A DNA stretch of 64,000 nt from Branchipolynoe longqiensis (GCA_030323885.1 CM059197.1:32082209-32146208), one strand, 5' to 3'. Numbered from the stretch's first letter, positions 11,065-22,540 are shown. The notes: generated from the letters alone by a model not told the origin. Made by a program: numbers and translations.

Positions 11065-11359
11065 GAATATACATATACGTATGTCGGTGTCGGTATGAGG
11101 CATTTAATATGCTGAGTGGAAAAGAGAGCGGGAATTATCTTTTAGTCAAAGCAGGCGACAATGACACACTTAGTGGCGAATCTCCTGTCGCCTTCAATAC
11201 AGGCGCGGCGTGAGACCACAGCGCCTGTCGATTCCAATACTGGCACCCCGCGCACAAAACACTGAGACCGGCCGTCAACACGAGAACCACTCCCACAGAA
11301 GTAGGTGGAAGGGTATATAGCACACCAGACAAACCCGGGATAAACTGTCAGCCAGTACT
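11065..11359. other. Unassigned sequence
   Basis: Mixed composition, moderately CpG-rich, no named repeat recognised. Confidence 0.25.
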
Positions 11360-11908
11360 TGGATGGGCAGGAATGATCGGGTGTCCAGGAGAAAAGGAGG
11401 GGCGGGGCGGGGCGGGGCGGGGCGGGGGCGGGGCGGGGCGGGGCGGGGGCGGGGCGGGGCGCGGGCGGGGCGGGGCGGGGGCGGGGCGGGGCGGGCGGCG
11501 CTTGGCGGAAGGGGAGGGGAGGGAAGGGGGAGGGGAGGAAATGGGAGGGGTGGGGAGGGGGAAGGGGGGAGGGGAGCGAAGGGGATGAGAGAGGAGAGGA
11601 GAGGAGAGGAGAGGAGAGGAGAGGAGAGGAGAGGAGAGGAGAGGAGAGGAGAGGATAGCGGGGAGGGGAGGACATTGGAGTGGAGGGGAGGGGAAAGGAG
11701 GAGAGGGGAATGAAGGGGAGGGAAGGGGAGGGAATGGAAGGGGAGAGGGGGGATGGGAAGAGGGGAAGAGGGGAAGAAGAGAGGAGCGGAAATAGGACAG
11801 AGGAGAGAGGAGAGAGGAGAGATAAGAGAGGAGAGGAGAGAGGAGAGGAGAGAGGAGAGAGGAGAGAGGAGAGAGAATAGAGGAGAGAGGAGAGAGAGAG
11901 GAGGGGAT
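11360..11908 (+). repeat. 550-bp homopurine tract
   Basis: Almost pure G/A on the plus strand. 11398-11490 is (GGGGC)n with C interruptions and has G-quadruplex potential. About 11500-11585 is GGGA-rich. About 11585-11655 is a nearly perfect 5-bp GGAGA repeat. 11655-11908 is mixed GGGA/GAGA. The Pro/Ser- and Gly/Arg-rich frames on both strands are compositional artefacts. Confidence 0.92.
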
Positions 11909-12240
11909 GGGCGGGGCGGACATGCTCAAATACTTCTCACTGAATGTCGTATGCCCGTTCCTTTGCCCCACGTTTTTTTTTTTCTTCCTTCCAATTCTTT
12001 TCACGAGCAGCAGTCTCTCCACCAGACCCCTCCACCCGGACACACACAGACTTCACCCCGCCACCTACCGACACACCCTCAGCAATCTCTGCAGCTCCCG
12101 CTACCACCTCCAACCCAGTGTGAAATCGACTAAAAGATGGCACTGAATTGGCTTGAATTGCGTTAGTAGCTGTGGGTGTGAACCCCTCCCCCGTCCCCTC
12201 CCCGAATCCATATCCCAAACTCAACACCCCTCTTACCGCC
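11909..12240. other. Unassigned sequence
   Basis: C-rich unique sequence between the purine tract and the (AC)n tract. Nothing recognised. Confidence 0.25.
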
Positions 12241-12242
12241 CC

Positions 12243-12313
<71 letters not shown>
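12243..12313 (+). repeat. (AC)n microsatellite, about 35 units
   Basis: Uninterrupted AC dinucleotide run, a candidate Z-DNA former and probably polymorphic. Confidence 0.95.
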
Positions 12314-12319
<6 letters not shown>

Positions 12320-12782
12320 GCGTCGGGCCTCAATGCTGCCAGTTCACCAGCGTCCGAACGCCCAGGGAACGCCCCTCACCAGAAGAGCCCTACGGACAGA
12401 AGGGCTTAGCAGGCGAACCCGGGGGCTTATGGGCCATAATGTGAGGGTTGGACGGGGGAAGGGGCGGGGATAGGGTGGAGGGGATGGGGGAGATGGGGGC
12501 GGGGGGGTGAAGGAGATGGGGGAGACAGGGCAGCGCTTCCAGTTGCCACACTCGGCACCCAGCGGCGGCAGGGTGTCGCAAAGGGACTGCCGAATAACGG
12601 CTGAAGCTTCGAGGTGTCGTAATTGTAAGGAGCTGCTCATGGTGTATGTTGCTCATGATGCGTGGCTGAGTGGGTGAGTAATTGGGGTTTTACACACTGG
12701 CCACACGTGATGCCATCTCAGGCTGGTTGCCTACTTGTGATTATGTGTCCTTGATGTCACTGAATCTTTCCACTGATACTGC
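12314..12782. other. GC-rich unassigned sequence
   Basis: CpG-containing sequence (12315-12450), then a G-rich stretch (12450-12530). No exon or promoter motif recognised. Confidence 0.25.
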
Positions 12783-13718
12783 ACCAACTCTGTCACTATG
12801 TCTCTGTGATACTACACCACTCTGTCACTATGCCTCTGTGACACTGCACCACCCTGTCACTATGTCTCTGTGACACTGCACCACTCTGTCACTATGTTTC
12901 TGTGACACTGCATCCCTGTGTCACTATGTCTCTGTGATACTGCACCACTCTGTCACTATGCCTCTGTGACACTGCACCACTCTTTCAGTATGCCTCTGTG
13001 ACACTGCACCACTCTGTCACTATGTCTCTGTGACAGGGAACCACTCCGTTACTATGTATGGATGACATTTTGCACTTCTGTCACGTGTCTGTGACACTGC
13101 ACCACTATGTCACTGATGTGTGACATTGCACCCCTCTGCCACTATGTTTCTGTGACACTGCATCCCTATGTCACTGTGACATTGCATTCCTATATGTCAC
13201 TATGTCTCTGTGACACAGAACCACTCTGTCACTATGTCTCTGTGACACTGCACCAATTCTGTCACTATGTCTCTGTGACATTGAACCACTCTGTCACTAA
13301 GCCTCTCTGACACTGCATCATTATGTCTCTGTGACAATGTACCACTTTGTCACTATGTCTCTGTGGCACTGCACCACTCTGTCACTATGTCTCTGTGACA
13401 CTGCACCACTCTGCCACTATGTCTCTGTGGCACTGCACCACTCTGTCACAATGTATATGTGACATTTCGCCCCTCTGTCACTAGGTCTCTGACACTGCAT
13501 CCCTCTGTCACTGTGGCATGGCACCCCTCTGTCACTATAGTCTCTGACATTTCATCCCTCTGTCACTCTCTCTGTGACAGTGTATCCCTCGGGCAATATG
13601 CCTCTGTGACACTGCACCACTCTGTCACTATGTCTCTGTGACACTGCATCCCTCTGTCACTATGTGTCTGTCAAACTGCACCACTCTCTCACTATGCCTC
13701 TGTGACACTGCACCACTC
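12783..13718. repeat. 32-bp minisatellite
   Basis: Unit of about 32 bp: TCTGTCACTATGTCTCTGTG then ACACTGCACCAC. Roughly 29 units; shorter and variant units occur in the middle (CATCCCTCTGTCAC). The period is not a multiple of three, so the open frames across it have no coding meaning. Confidence 0.92.
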
Positions 13719-14093
13719 TTTTTTTTCTTATTTTTAAATAACCGATATAACTATAGCAAAATAGGATTTAAAGTATTTTTTGATTCCATAGTTTATTTAT
13801 ATTTCCATTTCATTAATCTGAATTTTTATTTTTTTTAAACACATTTAAAAAACCCACATAGGACTTGTACTGCTAGAGGACGGTACCAGCACAAATGTGA
13901 CGTCATCGCTCCTAGCCAACCCCAGCAAAGACATGGGTTACTGGGGTCGGGTCGTTTTGCAAACGGTACGTGTATTTTTCTACTCCACTCGCGGTGTTCA
14001 ATTTGAAATTCTAGTAACTCGGGTGACCCGAGTCGCCCGGGTCGTGTTAATCGAATACGGCCGGAGTGGGCCCTGATGTTTCAGATGGTTGCA
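13719..14093. other. Unassigned sequence
   Basis: T-rich start (13719-13845), then mixed sequence with CGGGT words near 14020. No named repeat recognised. Confidence 0.25.
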
Positions 14094-14108
14094 TCCAGAA
14101 CCCACCCA

Positions 14109-14348
14109 CAACCAGTGGTCCACAACTGGTTCATTAAAGGCTGTGGCATGTAATGTTCTGCCTGCGGGAAAGTGCATATAAAAGACCCCTTGCTGCTTAT
14201 CGGAAAGAGTAGCCTATGTGGCGGCAGCGGGTTTCCTCCAAAGAAATATGTCAGAATGACCATATGTTTGATGTCCAAAATGCGATCATATCAAAATCAA
14301 TGTGCTCTAGAGGTGTCGTTAAATAAAACAAGCTTTACTTTACTTTTT
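14109..14348 (+). mobile_element. SINE-C, 5'-truncated, 15-bp TSD
   Basis: Flanked by identical TCCAGAACCCACCCA at 14094-14108 and 14349-14363. It starts inside the body (CAACCAGTGGTCCACAACTG) and ends CGTTAAATAAAACAAGC, then CTTTACTTTACTTTTTT. A perfect TSD on a 5'-truncated copy points to LINE-style target-primed reverse transcription. Confidence 0.9.
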
Positions 14349-14516
14349 TCCAGAACCCACCCAAGGAAGAACTGTCTGTGTCCTCAGGAGGCAGCGATGT
14401 AGACTTTAAAAGTAATAGGATTTAGTCACAAACAGAGTTGACACATGAGACTTCAAACATCTCACAAATCGAGTTGCCTTCTAGCCAACATCTTATGGAA
14501 ACCTAATAGTATATTA

Positions 14517-14710
14517 CAGTAAAATCTCTCTAACTGACCACCTCCACAGATCGACCACACCCTTATATCGATGGCTTTATTTGTGACCCAAAGGATCGCC
14601 CATATAATACCATTGTAATGATTTTTAAAAACCTCCCTAAACTGACCACCTCCCTAAATGGACCATTTAAAGTTGGTCCCATGGTCGATCGATTTAGAGA
14701 GGTTTCACTG
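14517..14710. mobile_element. Pogo-like MITE with TA TSD
   Basis: CAGTAAAATCTCTCTAACTG at the left and TTAGAGAGGTTTCACTG at the right, flanked by TA on both sides. 194 bp, same size and family as 22349-22540. Confidence 0.85.
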
Positions 14711-15275
14711 TATACCCGTGGCCACACATCTTCTATGCATTCAGTAACTGCACATGTACAGTAGTACCTCTCTTCAACAGACAAATCTGCATCCATGCCA
14801 ATTGTGTCCTGTCATACTCATAGCAGGTTTCTCATCGTCAGAGAGACAATCAAATGATACAGGAACAACTTGTATATTTAAAATTACCTAGTTATGGACA
14901 AAGTTCACCTATCAGTATCACATCGGTGAATAAAGACAGGTACTACGATACCCGTAGGGATGTTGCTAGGACGTAAAACAACAATAAACAAACGATACCC
15001 TTAGGGCACATGGTCATCAAAATAGTTTATTGTTGCTTGTTGTTGTTTTACGTCATAGCAACACATCAAGACGGTCATCAAAATATATGACCAGCTAAAT
15101 ATTGCATGTGTACCCAAGTATTACATGTCCACCCAGTATCACATGCACGCCCAATTATTGCACGTGCATACTTGCCACTTGGACAGGTGATTCACAGTTC
15201 ACGAGTTCGATGGTCTGGGCAGAGTAGTGCAGGATAACCTGGTAAGGATGACTTGTGCCATGCACTGTCCATACT
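14711..15275. other. Unassigned sequence with SINE-A tail scraps
   Basis: SINE-A tail fragments occur at about 14955-14992 (plus, GTTGCTAGGACGTAAAAC) and about 15030-15075 (minus). The tandem words CCAAGTATTACATG, CCCAGTATCACATG and CCCAATTATTGCACG occur near 15110-15170. Otherwise nothing recognised. Confidence 0.4.
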
Positions 15276-15626
15276 CCGGGATGAAAGTGGTGTCTGGCAA
15301 AAAAATGCGGAAAGCAAGTCGAGATTATTACACCGACGGCGAATTTCCATGAAAGCGCAGATTTTCCTCCATGGGATTAGCACTGTCAGGGAATCTCGGG
15401 AAAATGCCAAAAGTCAGGTTTAAGCTATCCTTGTTGTGCCTATATTTAACTCATTCTTGGTTTGGTTTATGTTCTAGTAACATCTCAGGTCATATAAGAA
15501 TGGAATTCAAACCAACCAATTTTGTCATATATATACATCCTGATTCCTTCGCATTTTGCTTAACATTAATTGGCAAATATCGAAAATCGCGGAAATCCGC
15601 GAAATTGCGGAGATCTTTGATCCCTG
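15276..15626. mobile_element. hAT-like MITE, GGGATGAAAGT family
   Basis: Starts CCGGGATGAAAGTGGT and ends GAGATCTTTGATCCCTG. The family core (GCGGAAATCCGCGAAATTGC, GGATTAGCACTGTCAGGGAA) is shared with 25289-25672, 32098-32478 and 39507-40043. No transposase. Confidence 0.75.
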
Positions 15627-15794
15627 TATTACTACACTGCCTCGACGTGTCTGTGTGTACGGCGCTTCCACGAACAATAACCGAGCTGCGAACACAAGTG
15701 GGACTGACTGTCGCAACCCAACCCGCAGCTACAAACACTGCCTCCCGCAACCACCAGGCTGCACTGTCTCCAGCCGGGGCTAGCAACCCGCTCC

Positions 15795-16800
15795 ACTGTG
15801 CCCGGCAACATACTGGTAATACGCCCCCCCCCCCCTGTGCCCGACAACACACTGGTAACCCACCATCTGTGCCTGGCAACATACTGGTAATACGCCCCCC
15901 TGTGCCAGACAACACACTGGTAACCCACCATCTGTGCCTGGCAACACACTGGTAATATGCCCCCCTGTGCCTGACAACACACTGGTAACCCACCATCTGT
16001 GCCTGGCAACATACTGGTAATATGCCCCCCTGTGCCTGACAACACACTGGTAACCCACCATCTGTGCCTGCAACATACTGGTAATATGCCCCCCCACCCC
16101 CCTGTGCCCGACAACACACTGGTAACCCACCATCTGTGCCTGGCGACATACTGGTAAAAAGCCTCTTGTGCTGGACAACACACTGGTAACCCACCATCTG
16201 TGCCTGGAAACATACTGGTAACAAGCCCCCCGTGCCCGACAACACACTGGTAACCCACTGCATGTGCATGGTAACAAGTCTCCTGTGCCTGACAACACAC
16301 TGGTCACCCACCATCAGGGCCTGGCAACATACCGGTAACAAGCCTCCTGTGCCCGACAACAAACTGGTAACCCACCATTTGTGCTTGGCAACATACCCTC
16401 TGTGCCTGGCAACACACGGGTCACCCACCCTCTGTGCCTGACAATACACTGGTCACCCACCCTCTGTGCCTGGCAACACACGGGTCACCCACCCTCTGTG
16501 CCTGACAATATGCTGGTCACCCACCCTCTGTGGCTGACAATACACTGGTCACCCACCCTCTGTGCCTGACAATACACTGGTCACCCACCCTCTGTAGCTG
16601 ACAATACACTGGTCACCCACCCTCTGTGCCTGACAATACACTGGTCACCCACCCTCTGTGCCTGACAATACACTGGTCACCCACCCTCTGTGCCTGACAA
16701 CACACAGGGCACCCACCCTATGTGCCCAACAACACAGATCTCAACCACCCTTTGTGCCGGTAGCAGGCTGTAACCTGCGCCTTGTGTCTGGCAACACACT
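15795..16800. repeat. 32-bp minisatellite with dimeric higher-order part
   Basis: Monomer GTGCCTGGCAACACACTGGT then AACCCACCATCT, 32 bp. From 15795 to about 16400 units alternate between two types (one ending in CCACCATCT, the other in TAATATGCCCCCC or AACAAGCC). From about 16400 to 16720 the array is a homogenised monomer (CTGGTCACCCACCCTCTG). The frames of up to 319 aa in several phases are artefacts of a stop-poor repeat. Confidence 0.93.
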
Positions 16801-17005
16801 AGTAACATATTCAATGTGTGTAATATTGACTGATTAAAATACCCGAGGGTTAGGTAGGGTTAAGGATAAGTTATCTGATTATCTGATTATCTAATTATCT
16901 AAGATACGGCCATATAAGTTATTTAATTATCTAACATATAGTCGCATATGATGCTGAAAACCTAAATCTCGTGGAAGGTCAGTTATTTCACAGTCAGTTA
17001 TTTAA

Positions 17006-17347
17006 AGTTGCATAGTCCGATGAAAACATCAAATTTTCAAAACCAAAACGCTTATCTAGATTTGATTCTACATATTCAACTTAGACACTAGTGCACTTAT
17101 TAAGCATTTGTTGCTGCATAGAAGCAATAAGTCAATTAATAGAACCTGTTACTACTGAAGTCTATGGTGTCATAGTTTTGGCGTGCTTGCCAAAAGTATT
17201 TTGGCATGTTTTGCCATCAAATATCTCCAAACTTAGCCATTTAAAAGTAAAGTTACTTCAAACTAAAGTAAAGTGGATTATAATGATTAGTATAATATAT
17301 TTATCTCAGAAAATAACAGAAACTCAAAAGCATCGGACTATGCAACT
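17006..17347. mobile_element. TTAA-MITE, complete
   Basis: TTAA at 17002-17005 and 17348-17351. Ends AGTTGCATAGTCCGATG and CATCGGACTATGCAACT are perfect inverted repeats. 342 bp. The central part reads TTTTGGCGTGCTTGCCAAAA. One of the cleanest copies. Confidence 0.9.
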
Positions 17348-17609
17348 TTAACCAAACGCAGACAATTCTCCGTGTTCTTTATGGTCAATTCTGAATATTC
17401 ACTTTCAACCACTGTGTCTGTGCTCTCTGTTGAGCCTATATTTGTAATTGTATCTCCTTTTAAAGTAAAGTTGTAGTCCAATACATACTCACAAGTAGAT
17501 ATAGCAAACGCATGAGCAAATATGAAGAGGTCTTAATACAAAAGCTCAACATATCTTGTTAAGCTACTTGATGCAAATGTTTATCATACATAAATATTAA
17601 ATAAGGATA

Positions 17610-18150
17610 TATACCGGCAGACAAGAATGGGAGATGGACCGCTCCTCAGAGTTCCTAGACCAAGGACAAACAAACTAGCTAAGGTACCAATATTTAAGGT
17701 ACCAATATTTTAAGGTACCAATATTTAAAGGGAGCAAGATGTGGAACGAACTACCATCTGCAATTAGAAGTGCACCTTTCTACCAAGGCTTTAAGTCACT
17801 GATCAGAATACATCTCACTGGACAGGCCCTTGAACAAGCATCATAGCATGGATCCTGTGCCCTTGTCTTGCTCCCCCCCCCCCCATCCCTCCTTGTCCTC
17901 CCCCCCCCCTCCCCCGCCCCCCTTACTCAATTCCTTCCCCCGGCTATACTGTAATAGCAGCACAGTTTTATGAGCGACCCACCATCTTATATTATCCCGT
18001 AACACTGAACTTATTATGGCTAACCCACTAACACGCCAACCCCCTTCACAATCTACTAACATCTACCTTTTTATAATGCAATGTAAACGGCTGGAAGACC
18101 AGTGCCTCGGCGCTGAAAGTTTTTATATTCTGATGAATAAACTGTTTTAC
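17610..18150 (+). mobile_element. Non-LTR retrotransposon 3' end (C-terminus plus 3' UTR)
   Basis: Translated on the plus strand, about 17626-17846 gives a LINE-type C-terminal tail with KMWNELPSAIRSAP followed by YQGFKSLIRIH, ending at a stop at 17844. The W-N-x-L-P-x-x-(I/V) signature is typical of the end of CR1/L2/Jockey-like ORF2. A 15-17 bp segment (GGTACCAATATTTAA) is present three times in tandem at about 17690-17735 and breaks the frame. The 3' UTR includes a poly-C tract and ends near CGGCTGGAAGACCAGTGC... CTGATGAATAAAC, a tail found again at 39305-39390. Confidence 0.65.
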
Positions 18151-19098
18151 CAAATATGTTGGGTAGTAAAAATTGCCACTAGAAGTGAAACCAATATGCC
18201 TATTTTCAGGAGTCTGGCCCATGGACTAAATACCCCACCCCCTTGTCCCACTCAACTTCACATCTATCCATCAACATCTGAGTCGATATGAGCATTTATT
18301 CAGGTGTTTATTGTGTGTGTGGTGTTTTTTTTAAAGCAGGAAAGCACATCCATCTTGTAAGACATTGACAATATCTCGGCAATGGGACGGATATGCCTGC
18401 TGGTCGCTGAATGTGAACAAAACATATTGTCGGTGAGTGTCAGGAGTACATACCCAAACTTGGCGAAAGGGCTAATGTAATAATCCCCGAGTAATCCGAG
18501 CACATTGCTCACGGCGTGCATAATATTGCCACTACTTGCCGGGCAGATTGGGCGCAGCAGAACCAAAGGCAGCTGCAACCGTTCAATATAGCACACGGCC
18601 GTTTGTTTACCTGGGTGAGAATAATCGGACAATCGTTAGCAAAAAAGTCCTCATGCACCTGCTGGCCGTGTTTATTACCCACCTTCTTTTTTGTCCTTAT
18701 TTCTTTTATTCTTTGTTTATTCTGTTCATAACTGTTAAGTGAATGCACTTGTTTTCGCACAACCTCGCCAAGCATGCTCCTTTTATATCCCTTTTAATGG
18801 GTCTGGGTCTTCTTTTCTTTTTTTTCTTCTTTTTAAAATTGTTATGTTCTTTTTTTTAAATCTTTTTTTTTTTTTTAAAGAGAGGACTCCACAATGCAAA
18901 GCATCACAATTAGAAAACAATCACTCTTAGTCTTAGCACGGGTGTAAAACCACAATCGTTGCAAATTCTATTCTCAATTGGTTATGAACAATTTGCTAGA
19001 GCAATGGTGAAAGAAGATGGACTAGTGTTGTACAGGTAGTTGACGTAATGAAATACCACTAGTTGCAGTTTTGAGCAGTACATTTTTCACCCCCATCT
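18151..19098. other. Unassigned unique sequence
   Basis: No repeat family recognised. 18,430-18,700 is unique-looking with balanced composition and motifs such as CAGCTG and TTGTTTAC. 18,790-18,880 is T-rich low complexity. Confidence 0.3.
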
Positions 19099-19110
19099 AG
19101 ACTCCATTCT

Positions 19111-19465
19111 TCGGGACCAGACGGGGTGGCCGAATGAGTAGAGCGTCCGCCTCCTGTTTTGGGAGATCGGGAGATCCGAACGCATGAGTTTGTGGGTTCC
19201 AATCCTGGTCGAGTCAAACCAATGACTTAAATATTGATACTTGTCTCTTCCTAGCTGGGCGCTCGGCAATATTAGGATAGGGCAAGGACTGGCTGGCTCA
19301 GTGTCAGGATAATGTGACTGAGTGGGATATTGTGTCATGGTGCTGGACGCCTAGTTTCCCAGTGGGGCATCACTATAAAATCGCCAGGAGTGTGCACTGT
19401 CACAAGTCGGTACCCGTCCCGATGACCTTAGATGTTGCCAGGACGTAAAAGAACAACAAACAAAC
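19111..19465 (+). mobile_element. SINE-A, full length, 12-bp TSD
   Basis: Flanked by AGACTCCATTCT at 19099-19110 and 19466-19477. Head CCAGACGGGGTGGCCGAATG, B box GGGTTCCAATCC, tail TTAGATGTTGCCAGGACG then AACAACAAACAAAC. A short duplication (GGGAGATC twice) is visible in the head. Confidence 0.92.
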
Positions 19466-19477
19466 AGACTCCATTCT

Positions 19478-19845
19478 ATCCCACCTCCCTCCACTCCCCA
19501 CTTCCTCGCCTCCCCTCCCTGCCCCTCCTCTACTCGCCCCGCCCCTCCCCTCCGTCCTGCCGCTCACCACATCCCATCACCCACCCGGGGCGCTGTATGC
19601 ATATTACATTACCTCTTTTGACACTTCGCACTAGTACCTAGGTCATACACATGAGGTTTCTGGCGACAGCAGCTCACGTCGGGCTGTTTTTCACCCACCT
19701 CAAACTGAGCACATCCTCTCCTACCCCACTAAACCAAGTAAAAAGCAACCAGCTCTGGGTTCTGCTCACACCTTGCTGCAAGCTGCTTACATATTGTCAA
19801 GAGCTGTATAGATATTGATATCCAAGCTGCTCATACATTGAAATG
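19478..19845. other. Pyrimidine-rich unassigned sequence
   Basis: 19478-19580 is C/T-rich. The remainder is unique. Nothing recognised. Confidence 0.25.
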
Positions 19846-20225
19846 AGCACACATTGCTCAGAGCTGCTCATGTATTGCTCAGAGCTGTTCACACATTGCT
19901 CAGAGCTCTCACAAATTGCTCAGAACTGTTCACAGATTGCTCAGAGCTGCTCACAAATTGCTCAGATATGTTCACACAATGATCAGAGCTGCTCACAAAT
20001 TGTTCAGAGCTACTCATAAATTGTTCAGCGCTGATCACCTATTGCTCCGAGCTGATCTGACATTCCTCAGAGCTGCTCAACTATTGCTCCAAGCTGATCA
20101 GACACTCCTCCGAGCTGCTCAACTCAGAGCTGATCACACATTACTCAAAGCTGTTCACATATTGCTCAGAGCTCTTCACAAATTATTCACATATTGCTCA
20201 GAGCTGCTCATGTATTCTTCACATA
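19846..20225. repeat. 21-bp minisatellite
   Basis: About 18 units of ATTGCTCAGAGCTGCTCACA plus one base, period 21 bp with a few short units. Because 21 is a multiple of 3, a plus-strand frame (19916-20308) stays open and encodes a 7-residue repeat of the LLRAAHK type. There is no sign of a real gene around it. Confidence 0.88.
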
Positions 20226-20658
20226 TCTACTCATACCTGCTGTTCCCATACCCTAGGCTCACAAACTGCCACGGGCTGCACTCCCGCTTTGCTCACATAT
20301 TGTCATGAGCCGCTGCTCCGTTACCCTTGGGTGCAGCTCCATGATGCTCGGTTCTGCGCTCTTCGAACATCTCATGCTGCGCTGTCTCCGCCACGGTGAA
20401 CTGCTCTCCCTGTTCTATTTCTTCTTCACTTCACCTCCTCACTTGCTCATCTTTCCATGAAAGCCAAGCTCCTTCACTTTCATCGGGGACAGGTAATTAC
20501 CGGCGGGTGATCAAGTGCAAATGTGTCAGGTGTCATCCATCATTGCCAGCACTTACTCCACTGTGTGGGTGCTGGGAAGTGTGGAGCAAGCACGGCGCAG
20601 TGGGGCTTGCCAAGTAGCTGTAGTACTACTAGTAATAGTATGGCCAACACAGAAGAGG
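20226..20658. other. Unassigned sequence
   Basis: Mixed sequence with short CTC-rich parts. Nothing recognised. Confidence 0.25.
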
Positions 20659-20669
20659 TCCGTTATTCC

Positions 20670-21028
20670 TGTCTGTTTGTTGTTGTTTTACGTCTTAGCA
20701 AGGTCATATCAGGATGGGTACCGACTTGTGATAGTGTGCACTCATGGCAACTTTATAGTGATGTCCCACTGGGAAATCAGGCCGCTGGTACCATCACCCG
20801 ATATCCCACTCAGTCACATTATCCTGACACTGAGCTAACCAGTCCTTGCCCTATCCTATTAATGATGAGCGCCAGGCTAGGAAGAGACTGGATTCCTATT
20901 AATGATGAGCGCCAGGCTAGGAAGAGACAAGTATCAATTTTGAAGTCAATGGTTTGACTCGACCAGGAACCAAAATCGTGAACTCTCGCACACGAGGCCC
21001 ACGCCCAATTCGGCTACCGCACCCGGTC
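20670..21028 (-). mobile_element. SINE-A with TSD and internal duplication
   Basis: Flanked by TCCGTTATTCC at 20659-20669 and 21029-21039. A 34-nt segment containing GATGAGCGCCAGGCTAGGAA is repeated with a 40-bp offset (20855-20888 and 20895-20928). Confidence 0.9.
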
Positions 21029-21189
21029 TCCGTTATTCCAGTATGGTCCAGTAATGACTATTACTGCCCAGCAGTGAAAACAAGTGCTAACACACTTATC
21101 CGTTATGGGCAGGGTAAATAAAGTCATCACACAACAATATATATATATACCAGTGTTCTCTGTTCTGCAATAGAACACACTCACCTTAT

Positions 21190-21820
21190 GGCCCTGTCAC
21201 ACTACGATGTAACGACGTCGACGTAGGGAGAAGGTGAAGAACGTTGAACTTCTCGGCGTAGTATGCAAATTTGGGCACAAGTTGAACGTGGATGCAGCGT
21301 AGTGGATGAGAGCGTAACGTCGGTAAAGCGTAGTGATACCGTCATTCAACGAGAGAGGTCAACGTAATGATGATCACGGAACGTTATGAACGTTATTCCA
21401 TCGCCAGAAGAACGTTACATGACGTTAGCTACGTCATGAGACGTTGAATGTACGTTGAATGCACGTTCTCCTGACGTTCTCCTGACTTTCCCATTACGCC
21501 ACATGGACGTTTCCACCAGCTTTAATGTGGGTCAACGAGTGGAACGTAGTGAGGAACGTTTGCCTAACATCCGTTTAACGTCAGTGATGTTTGCTGAACG
21601 TGAACAGAACGTACGGCGAACGTAAACCCTTACGTTCGAGCTACGTCAAAACTTTTGAACATGTCCAAAACTTCGATGTAACTCGACGTAACACGACGTA
21701 ATGTGACGTAGATCGACGTCAGTCTAACGTCATCATAACGTAATCCAACGTACATCAACGTAATGACGAAATATCACCATGTTAGGCTCACGTTCGCTCA
21801 TTACATTAGTGTGACAGGGG
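21190..21820. mobile_element. GGCCCTGTCACA-type MITE saturated with AACGT
   Basis: Ends GGCCCTGTCACACTACGATG and TAGTGTGACAGGGG. The 630-bp interior is dominated by AACGT/ACGTT words (GAACGTTATGAACGTT, GACGTTGAATGTACGTTG). CpG density is much higher than in the flanks. No ORF or transposase. Confidence 0.8.
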
Positions 21821-21937
21821 TATTAGGTAGTACAGTGAATGTACACATTACCTACGTTGTATGAGGAGGTAATATGCCCATTATTTAACACAATACTACT
21901 ACAATAATACATTTAGTGTTCAGTATATCATTGCCCA

Positions 21938-22230
21938 GACCTCATAGCCGAATCTGTGTGGAAGGTTATGCATTTGAAGAGTTAAACCAATGACATAGAA
22001 CATTGTCCCTACCTGGCCTGCTGCTTGGCATTACTAGGATATGGCAATGAATGGTTTGTTTAGTATCACTGTCAGCATACTGCGATTGAGTGGGATATCT
22101 GGTCATGGGACTGGTGACCTGATCTCTCAGTGGGACAGCACTATAAAACCGTCATGGATGCCCACTGTCACGATTCGGTACCCGTTCTGATGGGTCCTTA
22201 AATGTTGCTTGGACGTAAAACCCCTGCAAA
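21938..22230 (+). mobile_element. SINE-A, old degenerate copy
   Basis: Matches the SINE-A order (CATAGCCGAATC, AAACCAATGACATAGAA, GGATATCTGGTCATGG, AAATGTTGCTTGGACGTAAA) with many substitutions and a missing B-box segment. Confidence 0.65.
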
Positions 22231-22348
22231 CAACTATCATATGATGGGGTCTCCAAAAATCGTCAAAGCACACACTGAATTTTATACAAAACTAATGTTT
22301 GAATGATTATCGGGTATTTGTCGAAGGGCGTGTACATAATCCTATGTA

Positions 22349-22540
22349 CAGTAAAACCTCTCTAAATCGACCGACAATGGGACCGACTTTAAATGGTCCA
22401 TTGAGGGAGGTGTTCGGTTATCGAGATTATTTTTATCGGTATGATGGTGTTGTACAGGCAATCATTTGGGACCCAAATAAAACGATTGATATAGGGGAGT
22501 GATCGATCTGTGGAGATGGTCGGTTAGAGAGATTTTACTG
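22349..22540. mobile_element. Pogo-like MITE with TA TSD
   Basis: CAGTAAAACCTCTCTAAATC at the left and GGTTAGAGAGATTTTACTG at the right, TA on both sides, 192 bp. Inverted relative to 14517-14710. Confidence 0.85.

Noticed and set aside
11142..12133. Long Pro/Ser-rich and Gly/Arg-rich frames on both strands
   Set aside because: Direct result of the homopurine tract. Frames are open in multiple phases.
15490..16449. 319-aa and 222-aa Cys/Gln-rich minus-strand frames
   Set aside because: They follow the 32-bp minisatellite through all three phases. The period is not divisible by 3.
16840..16925. Interstitial telomere repeat (GGGTTAGG-like)
   Set aside because: Only two imperfect TTAGGG-like words, then ATCTGATT repeats. 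Too short and degenerate.
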